64,000 nt of DNA from Streptomyces sp. ISL-12 (GTDB taxonomy: Bacteria; Actinomycetota; Actinomycetes; Streptomycetales; Streptomycetaceae). Within the stretch, counting starts at the first letter, position 1. Each line of letters begins with the position of its first letter. Position numbers and translations under genes: made by a program. The notes below the pieces were generated by a model, which saw only the letters and a program-made list of their open reading frames with translations, had not been told where the DNA came from and did no database searches. Below are positions 1 through 12,158 of the stretch, one piece after another. The stretch covers positions 1-64,000 of the forward strand of contig NZ_JAGGOO010000033.1 in the NCBI RefSeq assembly GCF_018614415.1, in the 5' to 3' direction.

Positions 1-905
<905 letters not shown>

Positions 906-917
906 CGCGAGGGCTCC

Positions 918-1298
918 TCAGCCGGCCGAGTAGGCGGTGTACTCGTCGGCGGAGAGCAGGTCGGCCGGCTCCTCGGCGACGCGCACCCTGAACAGCCAGC
1001 CGCCCTCGAAGGGCGCGGAGTTCACCAGCGACGGGTCGTCGACGACGTCCTCGTTGACCTCGGTGACCTCGCCGGAGACGGGTGAGTACAGGTCGGAGAC
1101 CGACTTGGTCGACTCCAGCTCGCCGCAGGTCTCGCCCGCGGTCACGGTGGCACCGGTCTCGGGGAGCTGGACGAAGACGACGTCACCGAGGGCGTTGGCC
1201 GCGTGCTCCGTGATGCCGACCGTCGCGACGCCGTCCTCGGCGGCCGACAGCCACTCGTGCTCCTTGCTGTAGCGGAGCTGCTGGGGGTTGTTGCTCAT
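918..1298 (-). CDS. gcvH: Glycine cleavage system H protein
   Basis: Lipoyl carrier that shuttles the aminomethyl group from P protein to T protein in the glycine cleavage complex. It has 126 residues, normal for the family. The lipoylation motif [13 protein letters not shown] is present with Lys65 as the attachment site, and the C-terminal FEGGWLFRV block is typical. ATG 1298 follows a GGGAGAA site. It lies between gcvT and glyA on the same strand. gcvP, encoding the glycine decarboxylase, is not in this window and must be elsewhere. Confidence 0.97.
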   Translation of the reverse strand: MSNNPQQLRYSKEHEWLSAAEDGVATVGITEHAANALGDVVFVQLPETGATVTAGETCGELESTKSVSDLYSPVSGEVTEVNEDVVDDPSLVNSAPFEGGWLFRVRVAEEPADLLSADEYTAYSAG

Positions 1299-1418
1299 GG
1301 CTGAATTCTCCCGTAAGAGGTGGAGTGGCGGTGAATGAGGGGGATGCCGGAAGGCAGGCGTGCTCGCCTCCGGCGCTGGTCGCTGACTTCTGGACTTCTT
1401 GACCGCTGACGCGGTCGC

Positions 1419-2537
<1,119 letters not shown>

Positions 2538-2580
2538 CGGTCGTCTCCCAGGGCAGGACGGCACGGGCGAGGAAGGCCCT

Positions 2581-2797
2581 CCCCATCTGTCATCGGTACC
2601 TGAGAGGTTCGCCGTGACCACGCCTGTCACCGGAGTACCGGTCGTGGTCAGGACTTGCACCTTGGGTGGGGCCGCCCGGACGGCGGCCCGCTTTTCAGAT
2701 GTGCCTCGCCCGCGCGGTGACGGGGCCTGAGAGATTCAAGGGAGGAACTTGCTCCTTCGGCGCCCCGGCGACGACCGGGGACTCTCCCGCGCGGATT
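2581..2797 (-). promoter_or_regulatory. Tandem glycine riboswitch controlling gcvT-gcvH-glyA
   Basis: Read on the minus strand, the first aptamer opens with GCGGGAGAGTCC (about 2794), continues through CGCCGAAGGAGCAAG and closes with GAATCTCTCAGGC. It is followed by the linker GGGCGAGGCACATCTGAAAAG and then a second aptamer with AAGGTGCAAG and AACCTCTCAGGTACCGATGA, ending about 44 nt before the gcvT ATG. These are the conserved cores of the tandem glycine aptamer. In actinobacteria this element usually turns glycine-cleavage genes on when glycine binds. Core motifs are certain; outer boundaries are approximate to about 10 nt. Confidence 0.92.
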
Positions 2798-2978
2798 CAA
2801 ACGGCCGGTATGCAGTTGGCGCGGCCACAGTAGCACCGCCCTCGGTGCCGCCCCCGGCGCCGCCTTTGTGACCGGCTTGTGGCGCGAAGCGAACGAAATC
2901 GCGAGACCTCGGCATTACCTTCTCTTTACACTCGACGGGGATGGAACACGTGAACCGCCCCAGGGGAGGACGATCACG

Positions 2979-3647
2979 GTGAACAGGACCACGGCATACG
3001 CCACGACCTCGGGACTCGCGCTGCCCGAGCAGCACACGGCCCCGGCCCGGGAGGCGTGCGCCGAGCGGCCCGCACCCGTCGTCCGCGACCTGCGGGACCG
3101 GGCGGGCCGCAGCCCGCACGCCCTGCTCTTCGGCCCGAAGGACCTCGTCGCGGTCACCGGCCTGCCCGGCAGCGGCAAGTCCACGCTGATGGAGCGGACC
3201 GTGCGCGGGACCCGCATCGACTCGCAGGACACCCGCGACCGCTGGGACCGGCGCATGCCGCGCTTCCTGCCGTACGCGGTCTACCGCCCCCTCGTCCGGA
3301 TCGCCCACTACGCCGGGCTGCGCCGCGCCCTGCGCTCCGGCGAGGGCGTCGTCGTGCACGACTGCGGCACCCAGACCTGGGTGCGCCGCTGGCTGGCCCG
3401 CGAGGCCCGGCGGCGCGGCGGCACCCTGCACCTGCTGCTGCTCGACGTCGACGCCGAGCAGGCGCTCCAGGGCCAGCGCGAGCGCGGCCGGGGCGTGTCC
3501 CGGTACGCGTTCCTGCGCCACCGCGCGGCCACCCACCGGCTGCTGAGCGCGGCCCAGCGGGGCGAGCTGCCGCCCGGCTGCGGCGCCGCCGTCCTGCTCG
3601 ACCGCGCGGCGGCCGACACCCTGCGCCGGATCGGCTTCACCGGCTGA
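2979..3647 (+). CDS. P-loop ATPase/kinase-like protein
   Basis: A 222-residue cytoplasmic protein with a Walker A motif, AVTGLPGSGKST, about residue 57, followed by TRIDSQDTRDRWDRRM and a Walker B-like GVVVHDCG about residue 120. The layout resembles small nucleoside/adenylyl-sulfate-kinase-like and AAA_33 ATPases; the substrate is unknown. GTG 2979 is chosen because GGGGAGGA sits just upstream; an in-frame ATG at 2868 would start in the gcvT promoter region. A possible -10 (TACACT, 2927-2932) precedes it. It is divergent from the gcv operon and 53 nt ahead of an SseB-like gene. The family call is firm at P-loop level only. Confidence 0.8.
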   Translation: MNRTTAYATTSGLALPEQHTAPAREACAERPAPVVRDLRDRAGRSPHALLFGPKDLVAVTGLPGSGKSTLMERTVRGTRIDSQDTRDRWDRRMPRFLPYAVYRPLVRIAHYAGLRRALRSGEGVVVHDCGTQTWVRRWLAREARRRGGTLHLLLLDVDAEQALQGQRERGRGVSRYAFLRHRAATHRLLSAAQRGELPPGCGAAVLLDRAAADTLRRIGFTG

Positions 3648-3700
3648 CCGGTAGCCTTTTCAGCCACACCAGCGGTTCCCCACAGGCGGTAGGCAGGCAG

Positions 3701-4468
3701 ATGGACTTCCCGGCGCAGGCGCACCCTCACCCGCACGGCGGATGGCCCGGCAACGAACTGGAGGAGGTGCTCTCCGCCGCCCTCGGCGTGCCGGGCGCCG
3801 GCGGCCGGATAGTCGAGGTCCTCGGCCGCAGCTTCGTCTGGGTCCCGCTGCCCAACGGCGGCGGCCCGCACAGCGGCCCCCTGGACCTGCCCACGCTGGA
3901 GATCCAGGGCCAGGCGTACGTCCCGGTGTTCAGCTCCGAGGAGCAGTTCCGCCAGGTCGTCGGCGCGCACATGGCGTACACCATCGCCCCCGCCGTGGAG
4001 TTCGCCCGCGGACTGCCCCCGCAGGTCGGCATCGCCGTCAACCCGGACGGGGTCGTCGGCATCCCGCTGCCGCCGCCCGCCGTGGCCGAGCTGTGCCGCG
4101 CCGGACGCGGCCCGCTGGACGGCCCCGCCGGCGGCGGCCGGGTCCGGCTGTTCGAGCCCGACTGGCAGGACGACCCGGTGGACTTCCTCTCCGCGGCCTC
4201 CGCCGAGTTCGCCGCGACCGGCGTGGTCCGTACCGCCCGCCGCTGCCTGGCCGCCATCGAGACCGCCGACCCGGTCATGTTCGTCGGCGTCGAACTCACC
4301 CACTGGGAGGGCGACGCCCGCGCCGTCCCGCTGGACGCCCTCGGCCGCGCCCTGGGCCGCGTCCCGGTCAAGTGGCCGGTCAACCTGGTCCTCCTGGAGG
4401 CGGCCCAGGACCCGGTCTGCGACTGGCTGCGGCAGCAGGTCCGCCCGTTCTACACAAGTGACGTGTGA
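3701..4468 (+). CDS. SseB-family protein, copy 1
   Basis: A 255-residue soluble protein starting at ATG 3701 (MDFPAQAHPHPHGGWPGN). The central FVWVPLPNGG, LPTLEIQGQAYVPVFSSEEQ and GIAVNPDG blocks match the SseB N-terminal domain. The C-terminal part (DPVCDWLRQQVRPFY) matches the SseB C-terminal domain. SseB was named in E. coli for enhanced serine sensitivity; its biochemical role is unknown. It is followed after 182 nt by a second SseB-like gene ending in the same WLR-RPFY motif, so the pair is likely an old tandem duplication. Confidence 0.85.
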   Translation: MDFPAQAHPHPHGGWPGNELEEVLSAALGVPGAGGRIVEVLGRSFVWVPLPNGGGPHSGPLDLPTLEIQGQAYVPVFSSEEQFRQVVGAHMAYTIAPAVEFARGLPPQVGIAVNPDGVVGIPLPPPAVAELCRAGRGPLDGPAGGGRVRLFEPDWQDDPVDFLSAASAEFAATGVVRTARRCLAAIETADPVMFVGVELTHWEGDARAVPLDALGRALGRVPVKWPVNLVLLEAAQDPVCDWLRQQVRPFYTSDV

Positions 4469-4650
4469 GCGTCGCCCCGAGGGCGCGCGGGGCTGAACGG
4501 ATATACGGCTCCGCCGCGTGGGCGCGACAAGCCACGACGCACCCGCACCCGCCGACGGACAATCAGCCCCGAGCTCGAAGGCGCCCCCGGCCCGCGGAGC
4601 CACCTAAGCTGGACCCCAACCACGCACGCTTCCCGAGAGGTCGGTAAAAC

Positions 4651-5448
4651 GTGAGCGCGAGCGGTACCGCCGCAGCCGGGCAGGTCGAGCACATGCTGCG
4701 CCAGGTGACGCCCGGCCGCTACGACGCCTACGAGTCACTGCTGCGCGCCCTCGCGGCCCCCGATTCCGGCCAGGTCTGGATGCTGCTCTGGCACGGCCAG
4801 GCGGGCTCCCCGGACGCCCAGTACGGGAACATGGAGGTCGACGGCCACGGCTACGCGCCCTGCGTCACCTCCGCCCAGGAGCTGTCCGCCAGCGGCTGGA
4901 ACCGGTCCTACGAGGTGGTCGACGGACTGGAGGTCGCCCGCGCCCTGTTCCCCGACCGCTTCGGCCTCTGGCTCAACCCGCACGCCCCCGGCGGCGGCGT
5001 CGGCATCCCCTGGCTCGACCTGCGCCGCATCGCCACCGGCCTGGACCGCCAGCCCGCGGGCCCCCTGCGGCTGTCCGAACCGGCCATCGAGACCCCGCAG
5101 TTCTACGCCCTGCTGACGCAGAACGCCCACCGCACCCCGGTCGTCCGCTCGCTGCGCCGCGCCTGGGTGCAGCCGGCGCTCGGGGCGCCGTATCTCGCCA
5201 TCGGTCTCGACGTGTACGACACCTCCCCGCCGGCCGTCGGCGCGGTGCGCGCGATGATGCAGCAGTCCGTCGGCGCGGTGCCGGACGGGCTGGCGGTGTC
5301 CACCGTGGCGATGTCGGACGCGCTGGACCCGGTCGCCATGTGGCTGCGCTCCAACGCCCGTCCGTTCTACGACCGGGAGGCCCACGCGGCCCCCGCCCAG
5401 GCGCCCGCGGCCGGGTACGGCTACCCTCCGGCGGGCGGCCGGTACTGA
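4651..5448 (+). CDS. SseB-family protein, copy 2
   Basis: A 265-residue protein from GTG 4651 after a GAGAGGT site. Visible SseB features include VWMLLWHGQAGSPDAQYGNM, GYAPCVTSAQELSAS, FGLWLNPHAPGGGVGIPWLDL and the terminal DPVAMWLRSNARPFY. The last ~15 residues are Ala/Pro/Gly-rich and probably disordered. A TAAGCT hexamer about 40 nt upstream could be its own -10, so it may not depend on copy 1. Function is unknown; proximity to the glycine/serine genes and to peptide uptake is suggestive only. Confidence 0.85.
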   Translation: MSASGTAAAGQVEHMLRQVTPGRYDAYESLLRALAAPDSGQVWMLLWHGQAGSPDAQYGNMEVDGHGYAPCVTSAQELSASGWNRSYEVVDGLEVARALFPDRFGLWLNPHAPGGGVGIPWLDLRRIATGLDRQPAGPLRLSEPAIETPQFYALLTQNAHRTPVVRSLRRAWVQPALGAPYLAIGLDVYDTSPPAVGAVRAMMQQSVGAVPDGLAVSTVAMSDALDPVAMWLRSNARPFYDREAHAAPAQAPAAGYGYPPAGGRY

Positions 5449-5757
5449 CGGCGGAAGATGAGATTCCGCTGAGTAGCGGAGTGATCTCCGCGCGTAGAGC
5501 GAAGGGGAACGTCCCCTTCTGTCCCTGGTGCCCCAACTCCTCCATGTCCGCAGGGTGTTACCCGGCGTCCGGATAACGGAAACCCTCAGACAGCATCACG
5601 GTTGCGCATCCATTCACCGCCAAGTCTGGCAACAGATCACCCATGCGTTGAAGACTCCCGCACCAGGGGTGTTCGCCCCTGTGTACTACGGACTGATCAC
5701 GCCGCCACAGCGGCAAGTGCGGGCCGGCTACCGCCGGTTGAGAGGGGTCCCTGCCAG
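5449..5757 (+). promoter_or_regulatory. 309-bp leader/promoter region of the peptide transporter operon
   Basis: No convincing gene is present. It holds three inverted repeats: GAAGGGGAACGTCCCCTTC (5501-5519), a possible terminator hairpin for the SseB gene; GTTACCCGG-CGT-CCGGATAAC (5557-5577), 8 of 9 pairs and a candidate operator; and CAGGGG-TGTTCG-CCCCTG (5664-5681). It is locally less GC-rich around 5590-5650 than the flanking genes, as promoters here often are, but I cannot fix a clear -35/-10 pair. Confidence 0.5.
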
Positions 5758-6765
5758 ATGACGGCACCATTGCACGAGCCGACCGCCGAAGCGGCCCCGA
5801 GCGCTGCCGAGGAGGCGGCGGTCGCCGGCGCCGAGGCGAAGTCGGTACAGGGCCGGTCCCTGGGCCGTATCGCCTGGGAACGCCTGAAGCGGGACAAGCT
5901 GGCCCTCGCGGGCGCCGTCGTGGTGCTCTTCCTCGTCGTGGTCGCGCTGCTGGCGCCGGTCATCACGGGCCTGCTCGGGCAGGACCCGAACGAGTACCAC
6001 GAGGACCTGATCGACCCGCTGTTCGGCACTCCCGTGGGCTCGCTCGGCGGGATCAGCGGCGACCACCTGCTCGGTGTCGAGCCGGTCAACGGCCGCGACA
6101 TCTTCGCCCGCATCCTCTACGGCGCCCGCATCTCGCTGCTGGTCGGCTTCCTCTCCGCCATCGTGGCCGTCATCCTCGGCACGGTCCTCGGTGTCCTGGC
6201 CGGCTTCTTCGGCGGCTGGGTGGACTCCGTCATCAGCCGGGTGATGGACGGCCTGCTGGCCTTCCCGCAGCTGCTCTTCATCATCGCGCTGGTCTCGGTG
6301 ATGCCCAACGACATGCTGGGCCTGCACGGAACCGGCGTGCGCGTCTTCGTGATGATCCTGGTCATCGGCTTCTTCGGCTGGCCGTACATCGGACGCGTGG
6401 TGCGCGGCCAGACGCTCTCGATGCGTGAGCGCGAGTACGTCGAGGCCGCCCGTTCCCTGGGCGCGGGGCAGCTGTACATCCTGTTCAAGGAACTGCTGCC
6501 CAACCTGGTCGCGCCGATCATCGTCTACACGACGATGATGATCCCCACCAACATCCTCACCGAGGCGGCCCTCAGCTTCCTGGGAGTGGGTGTCAAGCCG
6601 CCCACGGCATCGTGGGGGCAGATGCTGTCGAGCGCGATCGAGTACTACGAGTCGGACCCCATGTACATGGTGGTCCCCGGCGTGGCGATCTTCATCACCG
6701 TGCTCGCCTTCAACCTCTTCGGCGACGGCGTGCGTGACGCGCTGGACCCGAAGGGCTCCCGCTGA
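5758..6765 (+). CDS. Peptide ABC transporter permease, DppC/OppC type
   Basis: Inner-membrane permease of a dipeptide/oligopeptide importer. ATG 5758 follows GAGAGGGGTC, giving 335 residues; the open frame upstream to 5602 lacks a ribosome site. The N-terminal OppC_N block [20 protein letters not shown] leads into the first membrane helix, followed by a ~70-residue periplasm-side loop and five more helices. The EAA loop ([24 protein letters not shown]) that contacts the ATPase is at about residues 225-250. It is the first of five genes; having the C-type permease first and the solute-binding protein second is an uncommon order for opp clusters. Confidence 0.95.
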   Translation: MTAPLHEPTAEAAPSAAEEAAVAGAEAKSVQGRSLGRIAWERLKRDKLALAGAVVVLFLVVVALLAPVITGLLGQDPNEYHEDLIDPLFGTPVGSLGGISGDHLLGVEPVNGRDIFARILYGARISLLVGFLSAIVAVILGTVLGVLAGFFGGWVDSVISRVMDGLLAFPQLLFIIALVSVMPNDMLGLHGTGVRVFVMILVIGFFGWPYIGRVVRGQTLSMREREYVEAARSLGAGQLYILFKELLPNLVAPIIVYTTMMIPTNILTEAALSFLGVGVKPPTASWGQMLSSAIEYYESDPMYMVVPGVAIFITVLAFNLFGDGVRDALDPKGSR

Positions 6766-6835
6766 ACACCCGCACGCACAAGCGTCCCGTGGCACCTGCA
6801 CGGGGTCTCTCATCTAATCCGGAGGATCCGAGATC

Positions 6836-8626
6836 GTGACTACCCAACGCACCTCAGGGCGGCGTAAGCAGGCTCTGGCCGCTGCCGCAGTGGTCGCCGC
6901 GCTGCTGACCACGGCGGCGTGCGGCGGCGGTGACAGCGACGGGGGATCGAAGAACGGCGCGGCCGGCTTCGACGCCGCGAACAACAAGGTCGCCCAGGCG
7001 TCGCTGGCCAAGAAGGGCGGCACGCTGAAGTTCGGCGGCGCCCAGGACGCCGACTCCTGGGACACCACGCGCGGCTACTACGGCTTCATGTGGAACTTCT
7101 CCCGCTACTACAGCCGTCAGCTCGTCACGAACAAGACGGAGCCGGGTTCGGCGGGCGCCGAGATCACCCCGGACCTCGCCACCTCGACCGCCGAGGTCTC
7201 CGACGACGGCAAGACGTACAAGTACACCCTGCGTGACGGCATCACCTGGGAGGACGGCAAGCCGATCACGTCCCAGGACGTCAAGTACGGCATCGAGCGC
7301 GTCTGGGCGCAGGACGTGCTGTCCGGCGGTCCGACGTACCTCAAGGAGGTGCTCGACCCCAAGGACGAGTACGAGGGCCCGTACAAGGACAAGTCCAAGG
7401 ACAAGCTGGGTCTGAAGGCGATCGAGACGCCGGACGACAAGACCATCGTCTTCAAGCTGCCGAAGGCCAACTCGGACTTCGAGGAGATGCTGGCGCTCAC
7501 CTCCGCCTCCCCGGTCCGCCAGGACAAGGACACCAAGTCCAAGTACGGCCTGCACCCGTTCTCCTCCGGCCCGTACAAGTTCGAGTCCTACACCCCGGGC
7601 AAGGAACTCACCCTGGTCCGCAACACGGAGTGGAAGCAGGACTCCGACCCGGTCCGCAAGGCCTACCCGGACAAGATCACCGTCGAGTTCTTCTCCGACG
7701 CCAACCAGCTCGACCAGCGCCTGCTCAACGGCGACATCGACCTGGACATCAACCAGACCGGCATGTCTCCCCAGGGCCGTACCACGGCGCTGAAGGAGTA
7801 CAAGGACAACCTGGACAACCCGGTCTCCGGCTACATCCGCTACGCGGTCTTCCCGCAGAGCGTGGCGCCGTTCGACAAGCTGGAGTGCCGCAAGGCCGTC
7901 ATCCTCGGCGCCGACCACGTCTCGCTGCAGACCGCGCGCGGCGGCCCGATCGCCGGCGGCGACATCGGCACCAACATGCTGCCGCCGTCCGTCCCGGGCG
8001 CCGAGGGCCAGAAGTACGACCCGTACAAGCTCGCCGGCGACAACAAGAAGGGCAACGTCGAGGAGGCCAAGGCGGCGCTGAAGGCCTGCGGCCAGCCCAA
8101 CGGCTTCAAGACCACCATCGCGGTCCGCAACAACAAGCCGGTCGAGGTGGCCACCGCCCAGTCGCTCCAGGCGTCGCTGAAGAAGATCGGCATCACCGCC
8201 GAGATCGACCAGTACGACGGTTCGCAGACCGCCGGCATCATCGGCAGCCCCTCGAACGTCAAGAAGAAGAACTACGGCATCATCATCATGGGCTGGGGCC
8301 CGGACTTCCCGTCCGTCCAGGGCTACGGTCTGCCGCTGTGGGACAGCGACTACATCCTGGAGAGCGGTAACAACAACTACGCGCTCATCAAGGACAAGGA
8401 GATCGACGGCCTGTTCGACGACTACGTCGACACGCTGGACGACGCCGGCAAGGCCAAGATCGCCACGGAGATCAACCACAAGGTGATGGAGGGCGCGTAC
8501 TACCTGCCGTTCGTCTTCGAGAAGTTCGTCAACTGGCGCTCCAGCCGCCTGGCGAACGTGTACACCTCCGACGGCTACAGCGGTATGTACGACTTCGTCA
8601 ACCTCGGCCTGAAGTCCACGAAGTAA
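6836..8626 (+). CDS. Peptide-binding lipoprotein (SBP family 5)
   Basis: Extracellular solute-binding protein that delivers peptides to the permease pair. It has 596 residues from GTG 6836 after GGAGGA. The N-terminus is a lipoprotein signal: RRKQ, a hydrophobic stretch and the lipobox TTAAC, then a Gly/Asp/Ser-rich linker. The family signature lies in PDLATSTAEVSDDGKTYKYTL-type sequence near residue 110, with FSSGPYKFESY later. Lys and Asp content is high and codon usage is strongly biased, fitting an abundant protein. A strong hairpin follows the stop, probably keeping this transcript segment more abundant than the downstream genes. Confidence 0.95.
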   Translation: MTTQRTSGRRKQALAAAAVVAALLTTAACGGGDSDGGSKNGAAGFDAANNKVAQASLAKKGGTLKFGGAQDADSWDTTRGYYGFMWNFSRYYSRQLVTNKTEPGSAGAEITPDLATSTAEVSDDGKTYKYTLRDGITWEDGKPITSQDVKYGIERVWAQDVLSGGPTYLKEVLDPKDEYEGPYKDKSKDKLGLKAIETPDDKTIVFKLPKANSDFEEMLALTSASPVRQDKDTKSKYGLHPFSSGPYKFESYTPGKELTLVRNTEWKQDSDPVRKAYPDKITVEFFSDANQLDQRLLNGDIDLDINQTGMSPQGRTTALKEYKDNLDNPVSGYIRYAVFPQSVAPFDKLECRKAVILGADHVSLQTARGGPIAGGDIGTNMLPPSVPGAEGQKYDPYKLAGDNKKGNVEEAKAALKACGQPNGFKTTIAVRNNKPVEVATAQSLQASLKKIGITAEIDQYDGSQTAGIIGSPSNVKKKNYGIIIMGWGPDFPSVQGYGLPLWDSDYILESGNNNYALIKDKEIDGLFDDYVDTLDDAGKAKIATEINHKVMEGAYYLPFVFEKFVNWRSSRLANVYTSDGYSGMYDFVNLGLKSTK

Positions 8627-8680
8627 CCGGTAAACACCCGCCGTACGGCACGAAAGGCAGGTGAAGGCCGGCGCGGCGTG

Positions 8681-8715
8681 ACCGCGGGCCCCGGACAATC
8701 TCCGGGGCCCGCGGT
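8681..8715 (+). terminator. Intercistronic hairpin between binding-protein and permease genes
   Basis: ACCGCGGGCCCCGGA (8681-8695), loop CAATC and TCCGGGGCCCGCGGT (8701-8715) form a perfect 15-bp stem without a T tract. It stands 20 nt before the GTG of the next permease gene and occupies the space where a ribosome site would be sought. It could act as a partial terminator or as a 3' stabiliser of the upstream mRNA. Confidence 0.75.
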
Positions 8716-8735
8716 ACCGCGGCGGGCCGCACGCT

Positions 8736-9730
<995 letters not shown>

Positions 9731-9734
<4 letters not shown>

Positions 9735-10828
9735 CCGACCTCAGCAAGAGCGGAGCCGCGGTGGGCGAGCCCACCGGCACCTCTCCCGCGCCGACCGCCT
9801 TCCTCGAAGTACGCGACCTGAAGGTGCACTTCCCGACCGACGACGGCCTGGTCAAGTCCGTCGACGGGCTCAGCTTCCAGCTGGAGAAGGGCAAGACCCT
9901 CGGCATCGTCGGCGAGTCCGGCTCCGGCAAGTCGGTCACCTCGCTGGGCATCATGGGCCTGCACACCGCCGGCCAGTACGGCAAGCGCAAGGCGCGGCTG
10001 TCCGGCGAGATCTGGCTCGACGGCACCGAGCTGCTCTCCTCCGACCCGGACGAGGTGCGCAAGCTGCGCGGCCGGCAGATGGCGATGATCTTCCAGGACC
10101 CGCTGTCCGCGCTGCACCCGTACTACACGATCGGCCAGCAGATCGTGGAGGCGTACCGCGTCCACCACCCCGTGGACAAGAAGACCGCCAGGCGCCGCGC
10201 CGTGGAGATGCTCGACCGGGTCGGCATCCCGCAGCCCGACAAGCGGGTGGACAGCTACCCGCACGAGTTCTCCGGCGGTATGCGCCAGCGCGCGATGATC
10301 GCGATGTCGCTGGTCAACAACCCCGAGCTGCTGATCGCCGACGAGCCGACCACCGCCCTGGACGTCACCGTCCAGGCGCAGATCCTGGACCTGATCCGGG
10401 ACCTGCAGAAGGAGTTCGGCTCCGCGGTCATCATCATCACCCACGACCTGGGCGTCGTCGCCGAACTCGCCGACGACCTGCTGGTGATGTACGGCGGCCG
10501 GTGCGTGGAGCGCGGCCCGGCCGAGAAGGTCTTCTACGAGCCCCGCCACCCCTACACCTGGGGCCTGCTCGGCTCGATGCCGCGGCTCGACCGCGAGCAG
10601 CAGGAGCGGCTGATCCCGGTCAAGGGCTCGCCGCCCTCGCTCATCAACATCCCGTCCGGCTGCGCCTTCAACCCGCGCTGCCCGTACGCCGACGTGCCCA
10701 AGGACGACATCACCCGCACGGTCCGGCCCGAGCTGACCGAGGTCGGCAGCAAGCACTGGGCCGCCTGCCACATGTCGCAGGAGCAGCGGGAGCGTATCTG
10801 GACCGAAGAGATTGCGCCGAAGCTGTGA
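9731..10828 (+). CDS. Peptide ABC transporter ATPase, DppD/OppD type
   Basis: Cytoplasmic ATPase energising the importer. ATG 9731 overlaps the permease stop by 4 nt, giving 365 residues. Walker A is GESGSGKS (about residue 61), the ABC signature FSGGMRQR, Walker B LLIADEPT and the switch ITHDLG. The C-terminal oligopeptide extension has the Cys pattern [10 protein letters not shown]...C (about residues 310-350), which binds an Fe-S cluster in some OppD relatives. Overlap with both neighbours points to one transcript. Confidence 0.95.
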
Positions 10829-12060
10829 GTGACAAGGCAGAGGACACACCGGTGAGCATCCCCGCGCAGAGCGAAGGCACCGTGATCACCAAGGACGCCG
10901 CCCCCGGCGAGGTGCTGCTGAAGGTGAGCGGGCTGGAGAAGCACTTCCCGATCAAGAAGGGGCTGCTCCAGCGGCAGGTCGGCGCGGTGCACGCGGTCGA
11001 CGGCCTCGACTTCGAGGTCCGCTCCGGTGAGACCCTCGGCGTCGTGGGCGAGTCCGGCTGCGGCAAGTCGACCATGGGCCGGCTGATCACCCGGCTGCTG
11101 GAACCGACCGCGGGCAAGGTCGAGTTCGAGGGCAAGGACATCACCCACCTCGGGGTCGGCGGGATGCGCCCGCTGCGCCGCGACGTGCAGATGATCTTCC
11201 AGGACCCGTACTCGTCGCTGAACCCGCGCCACACCATCGGCACCATCGTCAGCGCCCCCTTCAAGCTCCAGGGCGTCGAGCCCGAGGGCGGCGTCAAGAA
11301 GGAGGTGCAGCGGCTGCTGTCGGTGGTCGGGCTCAGCCCCGAGCACTACAACCGCTACCCGCACGAGTTCTCCGGCGGCCAGCGCCAGCGCATCGGCATC
11401 GCCCGCGCGCTCGCCCTGAAGCCCAAGCTGGTCGTGGCCGACGAGCCGGTCTCCGCGCTGGACGTCTCCATCCAGGCCCAGGTCGTCAACCTGCTCGACG
11501 ACCTCCAGCAGGAGCTGGGCCTGACGTACGTGATCATCGCGCACGACCTCTCCGTCGTCCGGCACGTCTCGGACCGGATCGCGGTGATGTACCTCGGCAA
11601 GATCGTCGAGCTGGCCGACCGCGACCTGCTCTACAAGACGCCGATGCACCCGTACACCAAGGCGCTGATGTCGGCGGTGCCGATCCCGGACCCCGCGCGC
11701 CGCGGTGCCCAGAGCGAGCGCATCCTGCTCAAGGGCGACGTGCCCTCGCCGATCTCGCCGCCGAGCGGCTGCCGCTTCCACACCCGGTGCTGGAAGGCGA
11801 CGGAGGTGTGCAAGACCACCGAGCCGCCGCTGAAGGAACTGCGGCCGGGACAGCAGGTGGCCTGCCACCACCCGGAGAACTTCGCCGACCAGGCCCCGCA
11901 GGACGTCGTCCTGCTCTCCGACGCCAAGGAGGCGGCGGAGCTGGTGTCGGAGGAGGCGCTCGCGGCGTCGGCGGCGACCTCGGCGGCGGTGGCGGCGGAG
12001 GTGGCGTCCGAGGCGGCGACGGAAGAGCAGACGGAGAACAAGGCCGCCGAGGAGAAGTAG
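10825..12060 (+). CDS. Peptide ABC transporter ATPase, DppF/OppF type, with acidic tail
   Basis: Second ATPase of the importer, 411 residues if GTG 10825 (overlapping the upstream TGA) is used; GTG 10852 is an alternative start behind GGCAGAGG. Walker [10 protein letters not shown], signature FSGGQRQR, Walker [13 protein letters not shown], and the C-terminal Cys motif [14 protein letters not shown] are present. The last ~50 residues are an Ala/Glu-rich low-complexity tail beyond the family's normal end, probably a disordered or helical add-on. A strong terminator follows 42 nt later. Confidence 0.94.
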   Translation: MSDKAEDTPVSIPAQSEGTVITKDAAPGEVLLKVSGLEKHFPIKKGLLQRQVGAVHAVDGLDFEVRSGETLGVVGESGCGKSTMGRLITRLLEPTAGKVEFEGKDITHLGVGGMRPLRRDVQMIFQDPYSSLNPRHTIGTIVSAPFKLQGVEPEGGVKKEVQRLLSVVGLSPEHYNRYPHEFSGGQRQRIGIARALALKPKLVVADEPVSALDVSIQAQVVNLLDDLQQELGLTYVIIAHDLSVVRHVSDRIAVMYLGKIVELADRDLLYKTPMHPYTKALMSAVPIPDPARRGAQSERILLKGDVPSPISPPSGCRFHTRCWKATEVCKTTEPPLKELRPGQQVACHHPENFADQAPQDVVLLSDAKEAAELVSEEALAASAATSAAVAAEVASEAATEEQTENKAAEEK

Positions 12061-12102
12061 TCCACCGGCTGGAGCGCACGGTTGCCGTCACGGTCTGCCC
12101 AG

Positions 12103-12137
12103 CGAGCCCCCGCCTTCGTTCGCAAGGCGGGGGCTCG
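12103..12137 (+). terminator. Terminator of the peptide transporter operon
   Basis: CGAGCCCCCGCCTT (12103-12116), a 7-nt loop and AAGGCGGGGGCTCG (12124-12137) form a perfect 14-bp GC-rich stem with no T tract, the usual Streptomyces style. It is 22 nt before the next start codon. Confidence 0.8.
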
Positions 12138-12158
12138 CCCGCGGGTGAGAATGACCGG

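Noticed and set aside
2538..2660. 41-codon N-terminal extension of gcvT
   Set aside because: The sequence is the second glycine aptamer and lacks coding character; ATG 2537 starts the conserved protein.
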